A DNA stretch of 64,000 nt from a bacterium (GTDB taxonomy: Bacteria; Planctomycetota; Planctomycetia; Planctomycetales; Planctomycetaceae). The notes under the pieces are model-generated. The model did no database searches, was not told the origin of the DNA, and saw nothing but the letters and a program-made list of their open reading frames with translations. This document shows positions 1 through 7,600 of the stretch, one piece after another. Position 1 is the first letter of the stretch. Every line of letters begins with the position of its first letter. The DNA lies in NCBI GenBank assembly GCA_016125225.1, contig WGME01000008.1, forward strand, positions 62,001-126,000, given 5' to 3'. Made by a program: the position numbers and the translations under genes.

Positions 1-1321
1 AGACTTCGCGGGCATAAGCTCGGGCCGCTGCGATGTTCTTTTCTTTGTTCGAGGTTGGCGATTTCCAGTTGTAGGGCGGTTGCCATTCCATCATTGGGCT
101 GAGGCCGTCCATTTTGTTGAGGACGATCAGGATCTTCGGTGGACGCAACCGCGGTTGGGTGGCATACCACTCTGACAACGCCTTCAAGGTGGTGATGTCG
201 GCATCCCGCGCAGGTGAGCGGACATCGAGAACCAGCAGCACCAGGTCGGCCGTCTGTACGGCTTGCTGCGTCTCATGCAGTTGGGTCGCCGTGGCTCCAG
301 CATCGCTGTAACCGGGAGTATCAAGAATCACCAGTGATTCCGACCGCTCCGGCCAATTGAGCGTATAGCGCTGCACCATCTGCGTCGCGGGCAGCACATC
401 GGTCTCGGCCTTCTGTCCACCCAGCAGACAATTCACAAGGCTCGATTTTCCGGCTTTCACCTGACCGATGACCGCGAGCGTAATTGTCACGGGTGCCCGT
501 GAGTGGGTATCACCTGACTGCGGCGTGATGATTTCCGGCACAGCGGTCGCCGCCGGTTCGGGATGCAAGCGTTGCATCACTTCGCGATAACGCTTGGAAC
601 CCGCCCGTAATCGACCGCTGTTGAGTTCAATCAGATAGTACCCGGCCTGACGGACATAGTAGGCATAAAACGAGCCGAGCAGATTCTGCTGAAGCTGCTT
701 CGTAAAGGGTTCCAAAGCCACGCGGGAAGCAATAAATCGCCCCAGGTTCAATGGATTGAGGGCGATCGAAGCGACCCAGCCCGCATTGCTCGCGGTCTGC
801 CACCATTTTGGCGCCTGAGACAACAGCTTCCATTGTTTGACGGTAATCAGATGACTCGCCGGAACATATTTCAAAAACCACTCTTCGACATCTTCCGAGA
901 CGAGTTGAATCACCGCCAGGATTTCGACGACTGAGCGTTGTTCTAACGGGTCCTGAGCATGTGGGTGGTAGTGCCGGGCCAGTTTTAACGCGAGCTGTTG
1001 TGTGAGTTGGGCATAGAACTGTGGATCGGTCAGTTGTTCGGGAGAGAGCGAATCGATGCGGGCCTGCTCAGCCTGCACAATGGCGGTCGCGGCGTGATCC
1101 TGCATCGTCCAATGCTGATTCTCCAGCCGGGGAAGAGGCAATTGCAGATCGCGCGACCATTGGCGACCCAGCCACGCGCTGAGCCCCCAGCAGACGGGCA
1201 GCGTCCACCAGATCCAGAACCAGTTACCGGAGCGATACAGGGCCACCGCTCCGAAGCCGGCAAACAGCAGCAACGGCAGCAGCGACAGCACAGCCACCAC
1301 AACCAGCTTCCAGCGGGACAT
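1..1321 (-). CDS. Membrane-associated Era/dynamin-like GTPase, 3' end cut off by window edge
   Basis: The minus strand is open from an ATG at 1321 to the window edge (440 codons visible), so the C-terminus is missing. The N-terminus has a hydrophobic segment followed by a Trp-rich second one, suggesting membrane anchoring. A long helical stretch of about 200 residues precedes a P-loop GTPase domain: Walker A GQVKAGKSS (about positions 435-480), G3 motif DTPGY, and G4 motif NKMD near the edge. The order of motifs is that of Era/EngA-type small GTPases. It lies 87 bases downstream of lutC in the same direction, so it may be co-transcribed, but nothing links it to lactate use. Substrate and partner are unknown. 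The family call is secure; the cellular role is not. Confidence 0.8.
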   Translation of the reverse strand, partial: MSRWKLVVVAVLSLLPLLLFAGFGAVALYRSGNWFWIWWTLPVCWGLSAWLGRQWSRDLQLPLPRLENQHWTMQDHAATAIVQAEQARIDSLSPEQLTDPQFYAQLTQQLALKLARHYHPHAQDPLEQRSVVEILAVIQLVSEDVEEWFLKYVPASHLITVKQWKLLSQAPKWWQTASNAGWVASIALNPLNLGRFIASRVALEPFTKQLQQNLLGSFYAYYVRQAGYYLIELNSGRLRAGSKRYREVMQRLHPEPAATAVPEIITPQSGDTHSRAPVTITLAVIGQVKAGKSSLVNCLLGGQKAETDVLPATQMVQRYTLNWPERSESLVILDTPGYSDAGATATQLHETQQAVQTADLVLLVLDVRSPARDADITTLKALSEWYATQPRLRPPKILIVLNKMDGLSPMMEWQPPYNWKSPTSNKEKNIAAARAYAREV

Positions 1322-1408
1322 TTCAATCACTCTCGGAAGAATGTGGTGGAGACAAACATCGGTTTCACTGCCGATCTGCAATCCTAACGCAGCAATGCGA
1401 CCATAGGA

Positions 1409-1999
1409 TCAACCCACCAGGAAAACGGTCATCGATTTCGGGCCATGGGCTCCGATCACGAGCGACTGTTCAATATCGGCGGTCTTCGACGGTCCCGCAA
1501 TGAACCCGCCAAATCCGGGACGATCGAACCGAATCCGCTGGTAGGCCTCGGCCAGATTGTTTAACACCTGGTCGACCGGCACCATCAATGCCAGGTGCTG
1601 GCAGAGGAAATAGACCACCCGATGCTTCAGCGTTTTGTCGGTCACCCAAATGGCCGCATTCTCTGCTACGGCGAATTCCCCGGGCAGAAGAGCGAAGTCG
1701 ATATCTTCCAACTCGTGAGGATCAGGGACGGCATCCAGATCTAGACTCGACCGACCAGCTCCGGGTATCAAAGAAAGCGTTTTGTTCGCAGTGGTATAGA
1801 CGGGCAATCGCTCCAGTTCGGTATCAATCGCTGCAACATCCGGCACGCGAATCGCTTTGCCGCCAATCATCTCCAGCACCGAGCAGAACTGTGCCACAGG
1901 ATCGGGATAAGTGATCCAAGGCCCATCTAACACCGGCAAAGGGGCCGATTGCGGTAAATGCTGACGGACGGATTTCAGGATGGTATCACGCGAGGACAT
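1409..1999 (-). CDS. lutC: LutC/YkgG family lactate utilisation protein
   Basis: This 196-residue protein has the LutC/YkgG (DUF162) layout, including the GEFAVAENAAIW stretch and a C-terminal glycine-rich region ending IGAHGPKSMTVFLVG. In Bacillus, LutABC together oxidise L-lactate to pyruvate; LutC is the subunit without Fe-S motifs. The ATG at 1999 follows lutB by 43 bases, and lutB and lutA lie upstream on the same strand, which supports a lut operon. The length is usual for the family. The substrate could be another 2-hydroxy acid; the sequence does not decide this. Confidence 0.88.
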   Translation of the reverse strand: MSSRDTILKSVRQHLPQSAPLPVLDGPWITYPDPVAQFCSVLEMIGGKAIRVPDVAAIDTELERLPVYTTANKTLSLIPGAGRSSLDLDAVPDPHELEDIDFALLPGEFAVAENAAIWVTDKTLKHRVVYFLCQHLALMVPVDQVLNNLAEAYQRIRFDRPGFGGFIAGPSKTADIEQSLVIGAHGPKSMTVFLVG

Positions 2000-2042
2000 C
2001 TGGATTCCGATAGACGCTGAAAATGAGCTAATGCCTCGAACT

Positions 2043-3437
2043 TCAATCGTTCAAAGTCCGCTTTCGTTGCTTCGCATACAGTTCCCGGAAACTTTGGCGG
2101 GGCATCGGTGGCAGTTCGCGTTGTTTGCCCCACGGATTCAGGCCATTGTACACCAGAAATCGCGGCAGGATGGGCAACATTTTGCGGCCCAGCCAACCGG
2201 CGGTGCGATACAGCCAAGGCGTACCCAGCACGCGACCGGCCAGCGCCATGCCCATGCGCTTCGTCCACGGCAGCAATTTGCGAACCGCGATTTCCTTCCG
2301 CCAGGTGAGCAGTTGCGTGTGGAGATCGATCTTCACCGGGCAGACATCGCTGCATGAACCACACAGGCTGCAGGCAAATGGCAGCGTGCTGTAAGTGGCA
2401 GCATCGCGTGAGGGAGCGAGAATCGAACCAATCGGCCCCGGCACAGTCGTCTGATAACTGTGCCCGCCACTGCGGCGATAGACCGGGCAGGTATTCATGC
2501 ACGCGCCGCAACGGATGCAGTTGAGAGAGCGCCGAAATTCAGGGCTGCCGAGAATATCGCTGCGGCCGTTATCGACCAGCACAATGTGCATCTCGCCGCC
2601 GGCCATCGGTCCATGAAAGTGAGAGGAATACGTGGTGATCGGCTGCCCCGTCGCAGAACGCCCCAGTAATCTCAGGAAGATGCTGAGATCGGCAAGCCGC
2701 GGGATCAGCTTTTCGATCCCCATGCAGGCAATGTGCACCTTCGGCAGCGAGACTCCCAAGTCTGCGTTGCCTTCGTTGGTGCAGACGACGAAGCCACCGG
2801 TTTCGGCGATGGCAAAATTGACTCCGGTGATGCCGATGTCGGCTCCGAGAAACTGTTCCCGCAGTTTCTTGCGCGCCGCGGTCACCAGATAGGGTGGATC
2901 GGTCGCTCCCTTTTCCGTCCCCAGATGTTCATGAAAGAGTTCGCCGATCTCTTCTTTTTTGATATGGATCGCGGGCATGACGATATGGCTGGGCGGCTCA
3001 TCACGCAACTGCACGATCCATTCGCCCAGATCGGTATCGGTCACCGCGATGCCGTGCCGTTCGAGGTACGGATTGAGATGACATTCTTCCGTCAGCATCG
3101 ACTTGCTTTTGACGACCTTCTTCGCCTGATGCTGCTGAATGATGCCGAGCACGATTTCGTTGTGTTCGGCCGGGGTGCGTGCCCAGTAAACCTTGGCCCC
3201 GAGTTTGATCGCGTTGCGTTCAAATTCTTCAAGGTAGTCGCCGAGTCGCGACATGGTATGCAGCTTGATTTCCGAAGCCTTCTGCCGGAGTTGTTCCCAC
3301 TCGGGCAGGGTCGCGGCCATCTTGTCGCGTTTGGAACGGACAAACCACAACGACTGATCATGCCAGTGGGCACGGGCATCGTTGGCCACAAAATCGGCGG
3401 CATTATCCGGATGGTCTCGAACGATGGTGTCTGTCAT
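2043..3437 (-). CDS. lutB: LutB family iron-sulfur lactate utilisation protein
   Basis: This 464-residue protein combines an N-terminal LutC-like (DUF162) domain with a C-terminal pair of 4Fe-4S motifs, CIRCGACMNTCP and CSLCGSCSDVCP, as in LutB. It is expected to pass electrons in the cytoplasmic LutABC lactate dehydrogenase complex. The ATG at 3437 gives the normal family length. It follows a Uma2 gene by 73 bases and precedes lutC by 43 bases, all on the minus strand. The interposed Uma2 gene between lutA and lutB is unusual. The family call is firm; the specific 2-hydroxy-acid substrate is inferred from family membership. Confidence 0.9.
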   Translation of the reverse strand: MTDTIVRDHPDNAADFVANDARAHWHDQSLWFVRSKRDKMAATLPEWEQLRQKASEIKLHTMSRLGDYLEEFERNAIKLGAKVYWARTPAEHNEIVLGIIQQHQAKKVVKSKSMLTEECHLNPYLERHGIAVTDTDLGEWIVQLRDEPPSHIVMPAIHIKKEEIGELFHEHLGTEKGATDPPYLVTAARKKLREQFLGADIGITGVNFAIAETGGFVVCTNEGNADLGVSLPKVHIACMGIEKLIPRLADLSIFLRLLGRSATGQPITTYSSHFHGPMAGGEMHIVLVDNGRSDILGSPEFRRSLNCIRCGACMNTCPVYRRSGGHSYQTTVPGPIGSILAPSRDAATYSTLPFACSLCGSCSDVCPVKIDLHTQLLTWRKEIAVRKLLPWTKRMGMALAGRVLGTPWLYRTAGWLGRKMLPILPRFLVYNGLNPWGKQRELPPMPRQSFRELYAKQRKRTLND

Positions 3438-3510
3438 GGCCAGTAGGAACTTTGTGCTGATGATCTATGATGTCGCAGGTTCGTTACCGTCGTTGTATCG
3501 AGTACGGATT

Positions 3511-4107
3511 TCAAGCGGGAATCGCTTCCCCCGTCGTTTCATCGGCCCCTAACTGCAGCCACAGTTTCTTGGGTCTGCGTGGCTTCAGCCAGATGCCCGT
3601 TGCTTCACTCACGAACCAGCCTGCATCGTTAACGGGAATTTGCTCGTATTCTCCGCCCCGCAAACGATAGAGTTCCGATTTGCGGCTGTCGCGATGAATG
3701 ATCCATGCCTCGGGGACACCGATTGCCGCATAGAAATCCAGTTTCTCATACGATTCATCATCGGGGCTATGAATTTCAACGACGACCAAAGGTGGCCCTT
3801 CAAAATGGGTCCGCTGGTCGATCGCAAATTGAGCCGGAGACAGCAGCACGAGATCGGGAATCCGGAAATCTGTCGGCCAACCCCCGACCGCTGAAACATT
3901 GATCTGATGATAAACCCGATTCCCCAGAGGTCTCGCCCAGTGCTGTCGCAACCAGAACTCCAGACTGGCTTCGAGATCCTGATGATCGACGTTGGGTGCC
4001 GGTGTCATGTGCAGAACGCCTTCCCACATTTCGTCCCATTGGTCGGCTCCGGTGCGACGACGCTCGGCAAGCAAGCTTTCGGGCACGTCGGTCATCACGG
4101 CTTTCAT
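3511..4107 (-). CDS. Uma2 family (PD-(D/E)XK nuclease-fold) protein
   Basis: The 198-residue product matches the Uma2/DUF820 family: RIPDLVLLSP, then VVVEIHSPDDE, then EKLDFYAAIGVPEAWII, which place the Asp, Glu and Lys of the nuclease-like core in order. The ATG at 4107 is preferred over a GTG at 4122 because AGGGGA lies just upstream of it. Uma2 genes are multicopy in Planctomycetota and Cyanobacteria and their role is not established. It sits between lutA (34-base gap) and lutB (73-base gap), so it is probably transcribed with the lut genes. A second Uma2 gene lies at 40379-41035. Nuclease activity is only an inference from fold. Confidence 0.85.
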   Translation of the reverse strand: MKAVMTDVPESLLAERRRTGADQWDEMWEGVLHMTPAPNVDHQDLEASLEFWLRQHWARPLGNRVYHQINVSAVGGWPTDFRIPDLVLLSPAQFAIDQRTHFEGPPLVVVEIHSPDDESYEKLDFYAAIGVPEAWIIHRDSRKSELYRLRGGEYEQIPVNDAGWFVSEATGIWLKPRRPKKLWLQLGADETTGEAIPA

Positions 4108-4141
4108 GATTCCCCTCGCCACAACTGGAAGTTACTTTCCA

Positions 4142-4891
4142 TTACTTCGGCTGGCGGCCCGCCAGGATTTCGGCAATGTGCATGACCTTGATGGGCTTCT
4201 TCTGGCGTTCGATCAGGCCCCACATGTGCATCAGGCACGACATGTCTCCCGCGGTCAGCACCTGGGTGCCGGACTGTTCGTGATCATGCACGCGGTCCAG
4301 TCCCATCATGCACGAGACGGCCTCTTCCTGCACGGCAAAAGTTCCGCCGAAGCCACAGCATTCGTCGGGCCTTTGCAGGTCGACCAGTTCAATCCCCGGC
4401 AGCGATTTCAGCAATTGCCCGGCTTTGCTGAACCGGGGGCCCATCACTTCGCTGCAAGACCCCAATCGCAATTCTCGCAGGCCGTGGCAACTCTGATGCA
4501 GTCCGACCCGATACGGAAAATGTCCCTCGATTTTTTCGACCTTCAGCACATCGACCAGAAATTCACACAGTTCATAGGTCTTGTGAGTCACCGATTCAAA
4601 CTGCGGATGATCGTGCACCAGATCGTGATAATGCTGCCGGACCATGGCCGCACAGCTTCCCGAAGGGCAGACGACATAGTCGTAGGGAGCAAAGATTTCG
4701 AGAAACCGGCGGGCCAGCGGCCGGGCATCGTCGACACAGCCGGTGTTGGCCATGGGTTGACCGCAGCAGGTTTGAGCCGCAGGAAACTCGACATCGCAGC
4801 CGAATTTCTCCAGCAGTTCGAGCGTCGCCAGACCCACATCGGGGTACAATTGGTCGATATAACAGGGTATGAAGAGTCCGACACGAGGCAT
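4142..4891 (-). CDS. lutA: LutA family (Fe-S)-binding lactate utilisation protein
   Basis: This 249-residue protein carries the two cysteine-rich CCG motifs of LutA/GlpC-type proteins, CCGQPM and CCGFGG, which bind unusual Fe-S clusters. The ATG at 4891 gives the N-terminus MPRVGLFIPCYIDQLYP, typical for LutA; an in-frame TTG lies 21 bases upstream. It is the first gene of the minus-strand set lutA, Uma2, lutB, lutC, and faces the RNase gene at 5021 across a short divergent intergenic region that must hold its promoter. The protein should act in the cytoplasm as part of lactate oxidation. Confidence 0.88.
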   Translation of the reverse strand: MPRVGLFIPCYIDQLYPDVGLATLELLEKFGCDVEFPAAQTCCGQPMANTGCVDDARPLARRFLEIFAPYDYVVCPSGSCAAMVRQHYHDLVHDHPQFESVTHKTYELCEFLVDVLKVEKIEGHFPYRVGLHQSCHGLRELRLGSCSEVMGPRFSKAGQLLKSLPGIELVDLQRPDECCGFGGTFAVQEEAVSCMMGLDRVHDHEQSGTQVLTAGDMSCLMHMWGLIERQKKPIKVMHIAEILAGRQPK

Positions 4892-5020
4892 GGGAAGTCG
4901 ATCTTTCACCAAAAGTCTGCGAAGACTGGGATTATAGCCGACCCTGCGACCCGGGCGGGAGAGAGACGCTCCGGATACCGGCCTCTGCCTGCCAGATAAC
5001 GGCCAGATTTCGAGATTGTT

Positions 5021-5566
5021 ATGTCGTCACGCTCGCCGCAACCCGCCCAGTTCTCACTTCGGCATCTCGCCATTCTCGGGATTTTGATCCTGATCGGGAT
5101 CAGTACGGCTTCGCAGTATCTCACGGAACAAGGGGCCGGACTCGCGATCGACAGCCCTGTTGCTCACGATGTTGAACCTGCAACATCGTCCCCCTTACCT
5201 ACCGAACCCGAGACCGAACTTCCTGCGGTCGCCCCGGCAGAGACAACCGAATCCGGCCGGGTGATTGTCGCCAACCAGACCATTCGTGATCAATCAGGCC
5301 GTGTTCTCTTTCGGGGTGATATCGATCTGACTCCAACCTTGGAACGTATTGCCCGGGGCGAACGCCATGAACACCGCAACGACGGCGGCACGTTTCGCAA
5401 TCTGGAAGGCCGACTCCCCCGTCAACCCGGCGGTTACTACAAGGAATACGTGCATCCCACCGCGGGGGTCAATGGCCCGGGGCCCCAACGCGTGGTCCTC
5501 GGAAAATCGGGCGAAATCTATTACACTCCCGACCATTACGAGTCTTTTCAGAAGCTGTTGCGATGA
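5021..5566 (+). CDS. Membrane-anchored barnase/RNase N1-like ribonuclease
   Basis: This 181-residue protein has a hydrophobic N-terminal segment (about residues 15-29), a Pro/Glu-rich linker, and a C-terminal microbial ribonuclease domain (about residues 105-180). The domain shows the barnase-type order: FRNLEGRLP with the catalytic Glu, GYYKEY, RVVLG with the Arg, and YYTPDHYESF with the catalytic His. Microbial RNases of this family cut RNA and are often secreted toxins or nutrient nucleases. The stop overlaps the start of a barstar-like gene by four bases (ATGA), so the inhibitor is translationally coupled. It might be exported or displayed at the membrane; the sequence does not distinguish a signal peptide from an anchor. 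Confidence 0.86.
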   Translation: MSSRSPQPAQFSLRHLAILGILILIGISTASQYLTEQGAGLAIDSPVAHDVEPATSSPLPTEPETELPAVAPAETTESGRVIVANQTIRDQSGRVLFRGDIDLTPTLERIARGERHEHRNDGGTFRNLEGRLPRQPGGYYKEYVHPTAGVNGPGPQRVVLGKSGEIYYTPDHYESFQKLLR

Positions 5567-5955
5567 GTGCCGGGCGGGGATTGCTGTTGGTCGAAGACCC
5601 GTATGAGGTCGTCGTAGAGGACGGTCTTCGCGTCTGGATTTCCTCACGCATTCGCCAGAAACGGGAACTTTTTGCGGCCTACCAACGGCAGCTTCTGTTC
5701 CCGGACTATTTTGGCGGAAACTGGGATGCCCTGAACGATTGCCTGCATGATTTATCGTGGTTGCCTGCCGATACGGAAATCGTCGTCATCCACGATGGCC
5801 TCCCCTTCGGTCGAGGTGTCAGCCGCTCACAACAGATCTACCTGGAACTTCTGGCTGGTCTGCTCGAAGAAGAGACGGAGACGGCCAACCCGTGGACACT
5901 CGTTTTCCCGCAATCAGCCAGCCGACATCTCACCCGCCTGATGCTGCAGGGCTGA
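5563..5955 (+). CDS. Barstar family ribonuclease inhibitor
   Basis: The 130-residue acidic protein has the barstar signature: FPDYFGGNWDALNDCLHDLSWLP at about residues 45-67 and a C-terminal helix region. Barstars bind and block barnase-like RNases in the cytoplasm. The start ATG overlaps the stop of the RNase gene by four bases, so the two are a coupled toxin or nuclease and immunity pair. The Asp residues that plug the RNase active site in barstar fall in the conserved YFGGNWDALND helix here. No other genes of a secretion system lie nearby. Confidence 0.88.
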   Translation: MSAGRGLLLVEDPYEVVVEDGLRVWISSRIRQKRELFAAYQRQLLFPDYFGGNWDALNDCLHDLSWLPADTEIVVIHDGLPFGRGVSRSQQIYLELLAGLLEEETETANPWTLVFPQSASRHLTRLMLQG

Positions 5956-6084
5956 TCCGCCGAACCGTCGCAACTCCTGTTGCTGCGAATTGTTGCGACT
6001 GATATGATCTTGGCAATTCGTGAGGAACTGGTATTTTCGCTGGTCCAGGCAGACTTTGCTGCCTTCCACAAGGATGGTCACCCC

Positions 6085-7410
6085 ATGAGTCAGGCACGAC
6101 TCGCCGAGTTGATTCAGTCCAAGCAAGCCCAGATTGGCGTCATCGGCCTGGGTTATGTGGGCCTGCCCCTGATTCGGGCCTTCACCGCCGCAGGTTTCCG
6201 TTGCCTCGGCTTCGATGTCGATCAAACCAAAGTCGACAAACTCAAAGCAGGCAAAAGCTACATCAAGCACATCGACTCATCGGCCATCAAAACGCTGATC
6301 GAGCAGAAGAAATTTGAACCAACTTCAGACATGGGCCGGTTAGGCGAGGCCGACTGCATCATCATCTGCGTGCCGACTCCTCTGAACGAAAGTCGCGACC
6401 CAGACCTGAGTTACATTGAAGGCACCGCCAAGTCAATCGCGGAAACCTTGCGGCCGGGGCAACTGATTGTGCTAGAAAGCACAACGCATCCCACCACCAC
6501 GCGAGTCAATGTGTTGCCGGTGCTGGAAGCCACGGGGTTGAAGGTTGGCAAAGACTATTTCCTCGCCTTCAGTCCGGAACGCGAAGACCCAGGCAACCCG
6601 CACTTTCAGGCGGCGACCATTCCCAAAGTCGTCGGTGGTTACGACCAGGCGAGCGGAGAGCTCGCCTGTGCGATGTACGGCTTTGCCGTGGTGAAGGTGA
6701 TTCCGGTCTCCTCGATGGAAGTCGCGGAAGCCTGCAAGATTCTGGAGAACACCTACCGGGCGGTGAACATCGCGCTCGTGAACGAACTCAAGGTCCTCTA
6801 CGACAAGCTGAACATCGATGTCTGGGAAGTGATCGACGCCGCCAAGACCAAGCCGTTCGGTTATCAGGCGTTCTATCCGGGCCCGGGTCTGGGGGGGCAC
6901 TGTATCCCCATCGATCCATTCTACCTCACCTGGCTGGCTCGCAAGCATGGAGAGCAAACGCGGTTCATCGAACTGGCCGGGGAAATCAATACCCATATGC
7001 CCACCTATGTCATTCAGCGCTTGGGCGAATTCCTGAATGATGCGGCGAAGCCGGTGCGGGGCAGCAAGATTGCGTTGCTGGGTGCTGCCTACAAAAAGGA
7101 CGTGGACGATCCGCGTGAAAGCCCGTCCTTCGAACTGATGAAGCTGTTGCTCGCCCGCGGAGCCGATCTTACCTACAACGATCCGCATGTTCCCACATTG
7201 CCCAAGATGCGGCACTATCCCGATCTGCCGGCCATGTCCAGTCAGGAACTGACCCCCGGGTATCTCGCGGCTCAAGACTGCGTGCTGATTGCGACCGATC
7301 ATAGTGCGTATGACTATGACTTCATCGTGAAGCATTCGAGTTTCGTACTGGATACTCGCAATGCCACGAAGAATGTGACCTCGGGCCGCGAGAAGATCCG
7401 AAAGGCCTGA
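6085..7410 (+). CDS. Nucleotide-sugar dehydrogenase (UDP-glucose/GDP-mannose dehydrogenase family, WbpA-like)
   Basis: The 441-residue protein has an N-terminal NAD-binding motif GVIGLGYVGLPL, the FSPERED segment, and the active-site cysteine motif GGHCIPIDPFYL. It should oxidise a UDP-sugar, probably UDP-N-acetylhexosamine, to its uronic acid in the cytoplasm for capsule, O-antigen or other surface polysaccharide. The ATG at 6085 has AAGGA ten bases upstream and gives MSQARLAELIQS; an in-frame start at 5980 would overlap nothing but lacks a comparable site. It stands alone, with no glycosyltransferases beside it. The family is certain; the exact sugar is inferred. Confidence 0.9.
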   Translation: MSQARLAELIQSKQAQIGVIGLGYVGLPLIRAFTAAGFRCLGFDVDQTKVDKLKAGKSYIKHIDSSAIKTLIEQKKFEPTSDMGRLGEADCIIICVPTPLNESRDPDLSYIEGTAKSIAETLRPGQLIVLESTTHPTTTRVNVLPVLEATGLKVGKDYFLAFSPEREDPGNPHFQAATIPKVVGGYDQASGELACAMYGFAVVKVIPVSSMEVAEACKILENTYRAVNIALVNELKVLYDKLNIDVWEVIDAAKTKPFGYQAFYPGPGLGGHCIPIDPFYLTWLARKHGEQTRFIELAGEINTHMPTYVIQRLGEFLNDAAKPVRGSKIALLGAAYKKDVDDPRESPSFELMKLLLARGADLTYNDPHVPTLPKMRHYPDLPAMSSQELTPGYLAAQDCVLIATDHSAYDYDFIVKHSSFVLDTRNATKNVTSGREKIRKA

Positions 7411-7481
7411 TTCGGTCGCATCCCTGCTGCCCGTTCGCTAACATGGGCTGAGACAGATAAAGGATGTCAGCCAGTCGCTGT

Positions 7482-7513
7482 GACATCAGAGATCGCTATC
7501 GCCCTCTGATGTC
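7482..7513. repeat. 10-bp perfect inverted repeat upstream of treS
   Basis: GACATCAGAG at 7482-7491 and its exact reverse complement at 7504-7513 enclose 12 bases. No T-run follows, so it is a poor intrinsic terminator. It could be an operator or mRNA hairpin ahead of the trehalose genes. Confidence 0.45.
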
Positions 7514-7600
7514 GAATGCTCGGCCGAACGATTGCATATGCGGCGGCTTCCCCCGTGCGGGAACTGACGTCCCATCGTGATCACGGCATGAGGATCAAGC

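Noticed and set aside
1030-1326. Overlapping cysteine-rich reading frame on the minus strand at the start of the GTPase gene
   Set aside because: It is an out-of-frame shadow of the GTPase coding sequence with biased composition; the GTPase frame has the motifs.
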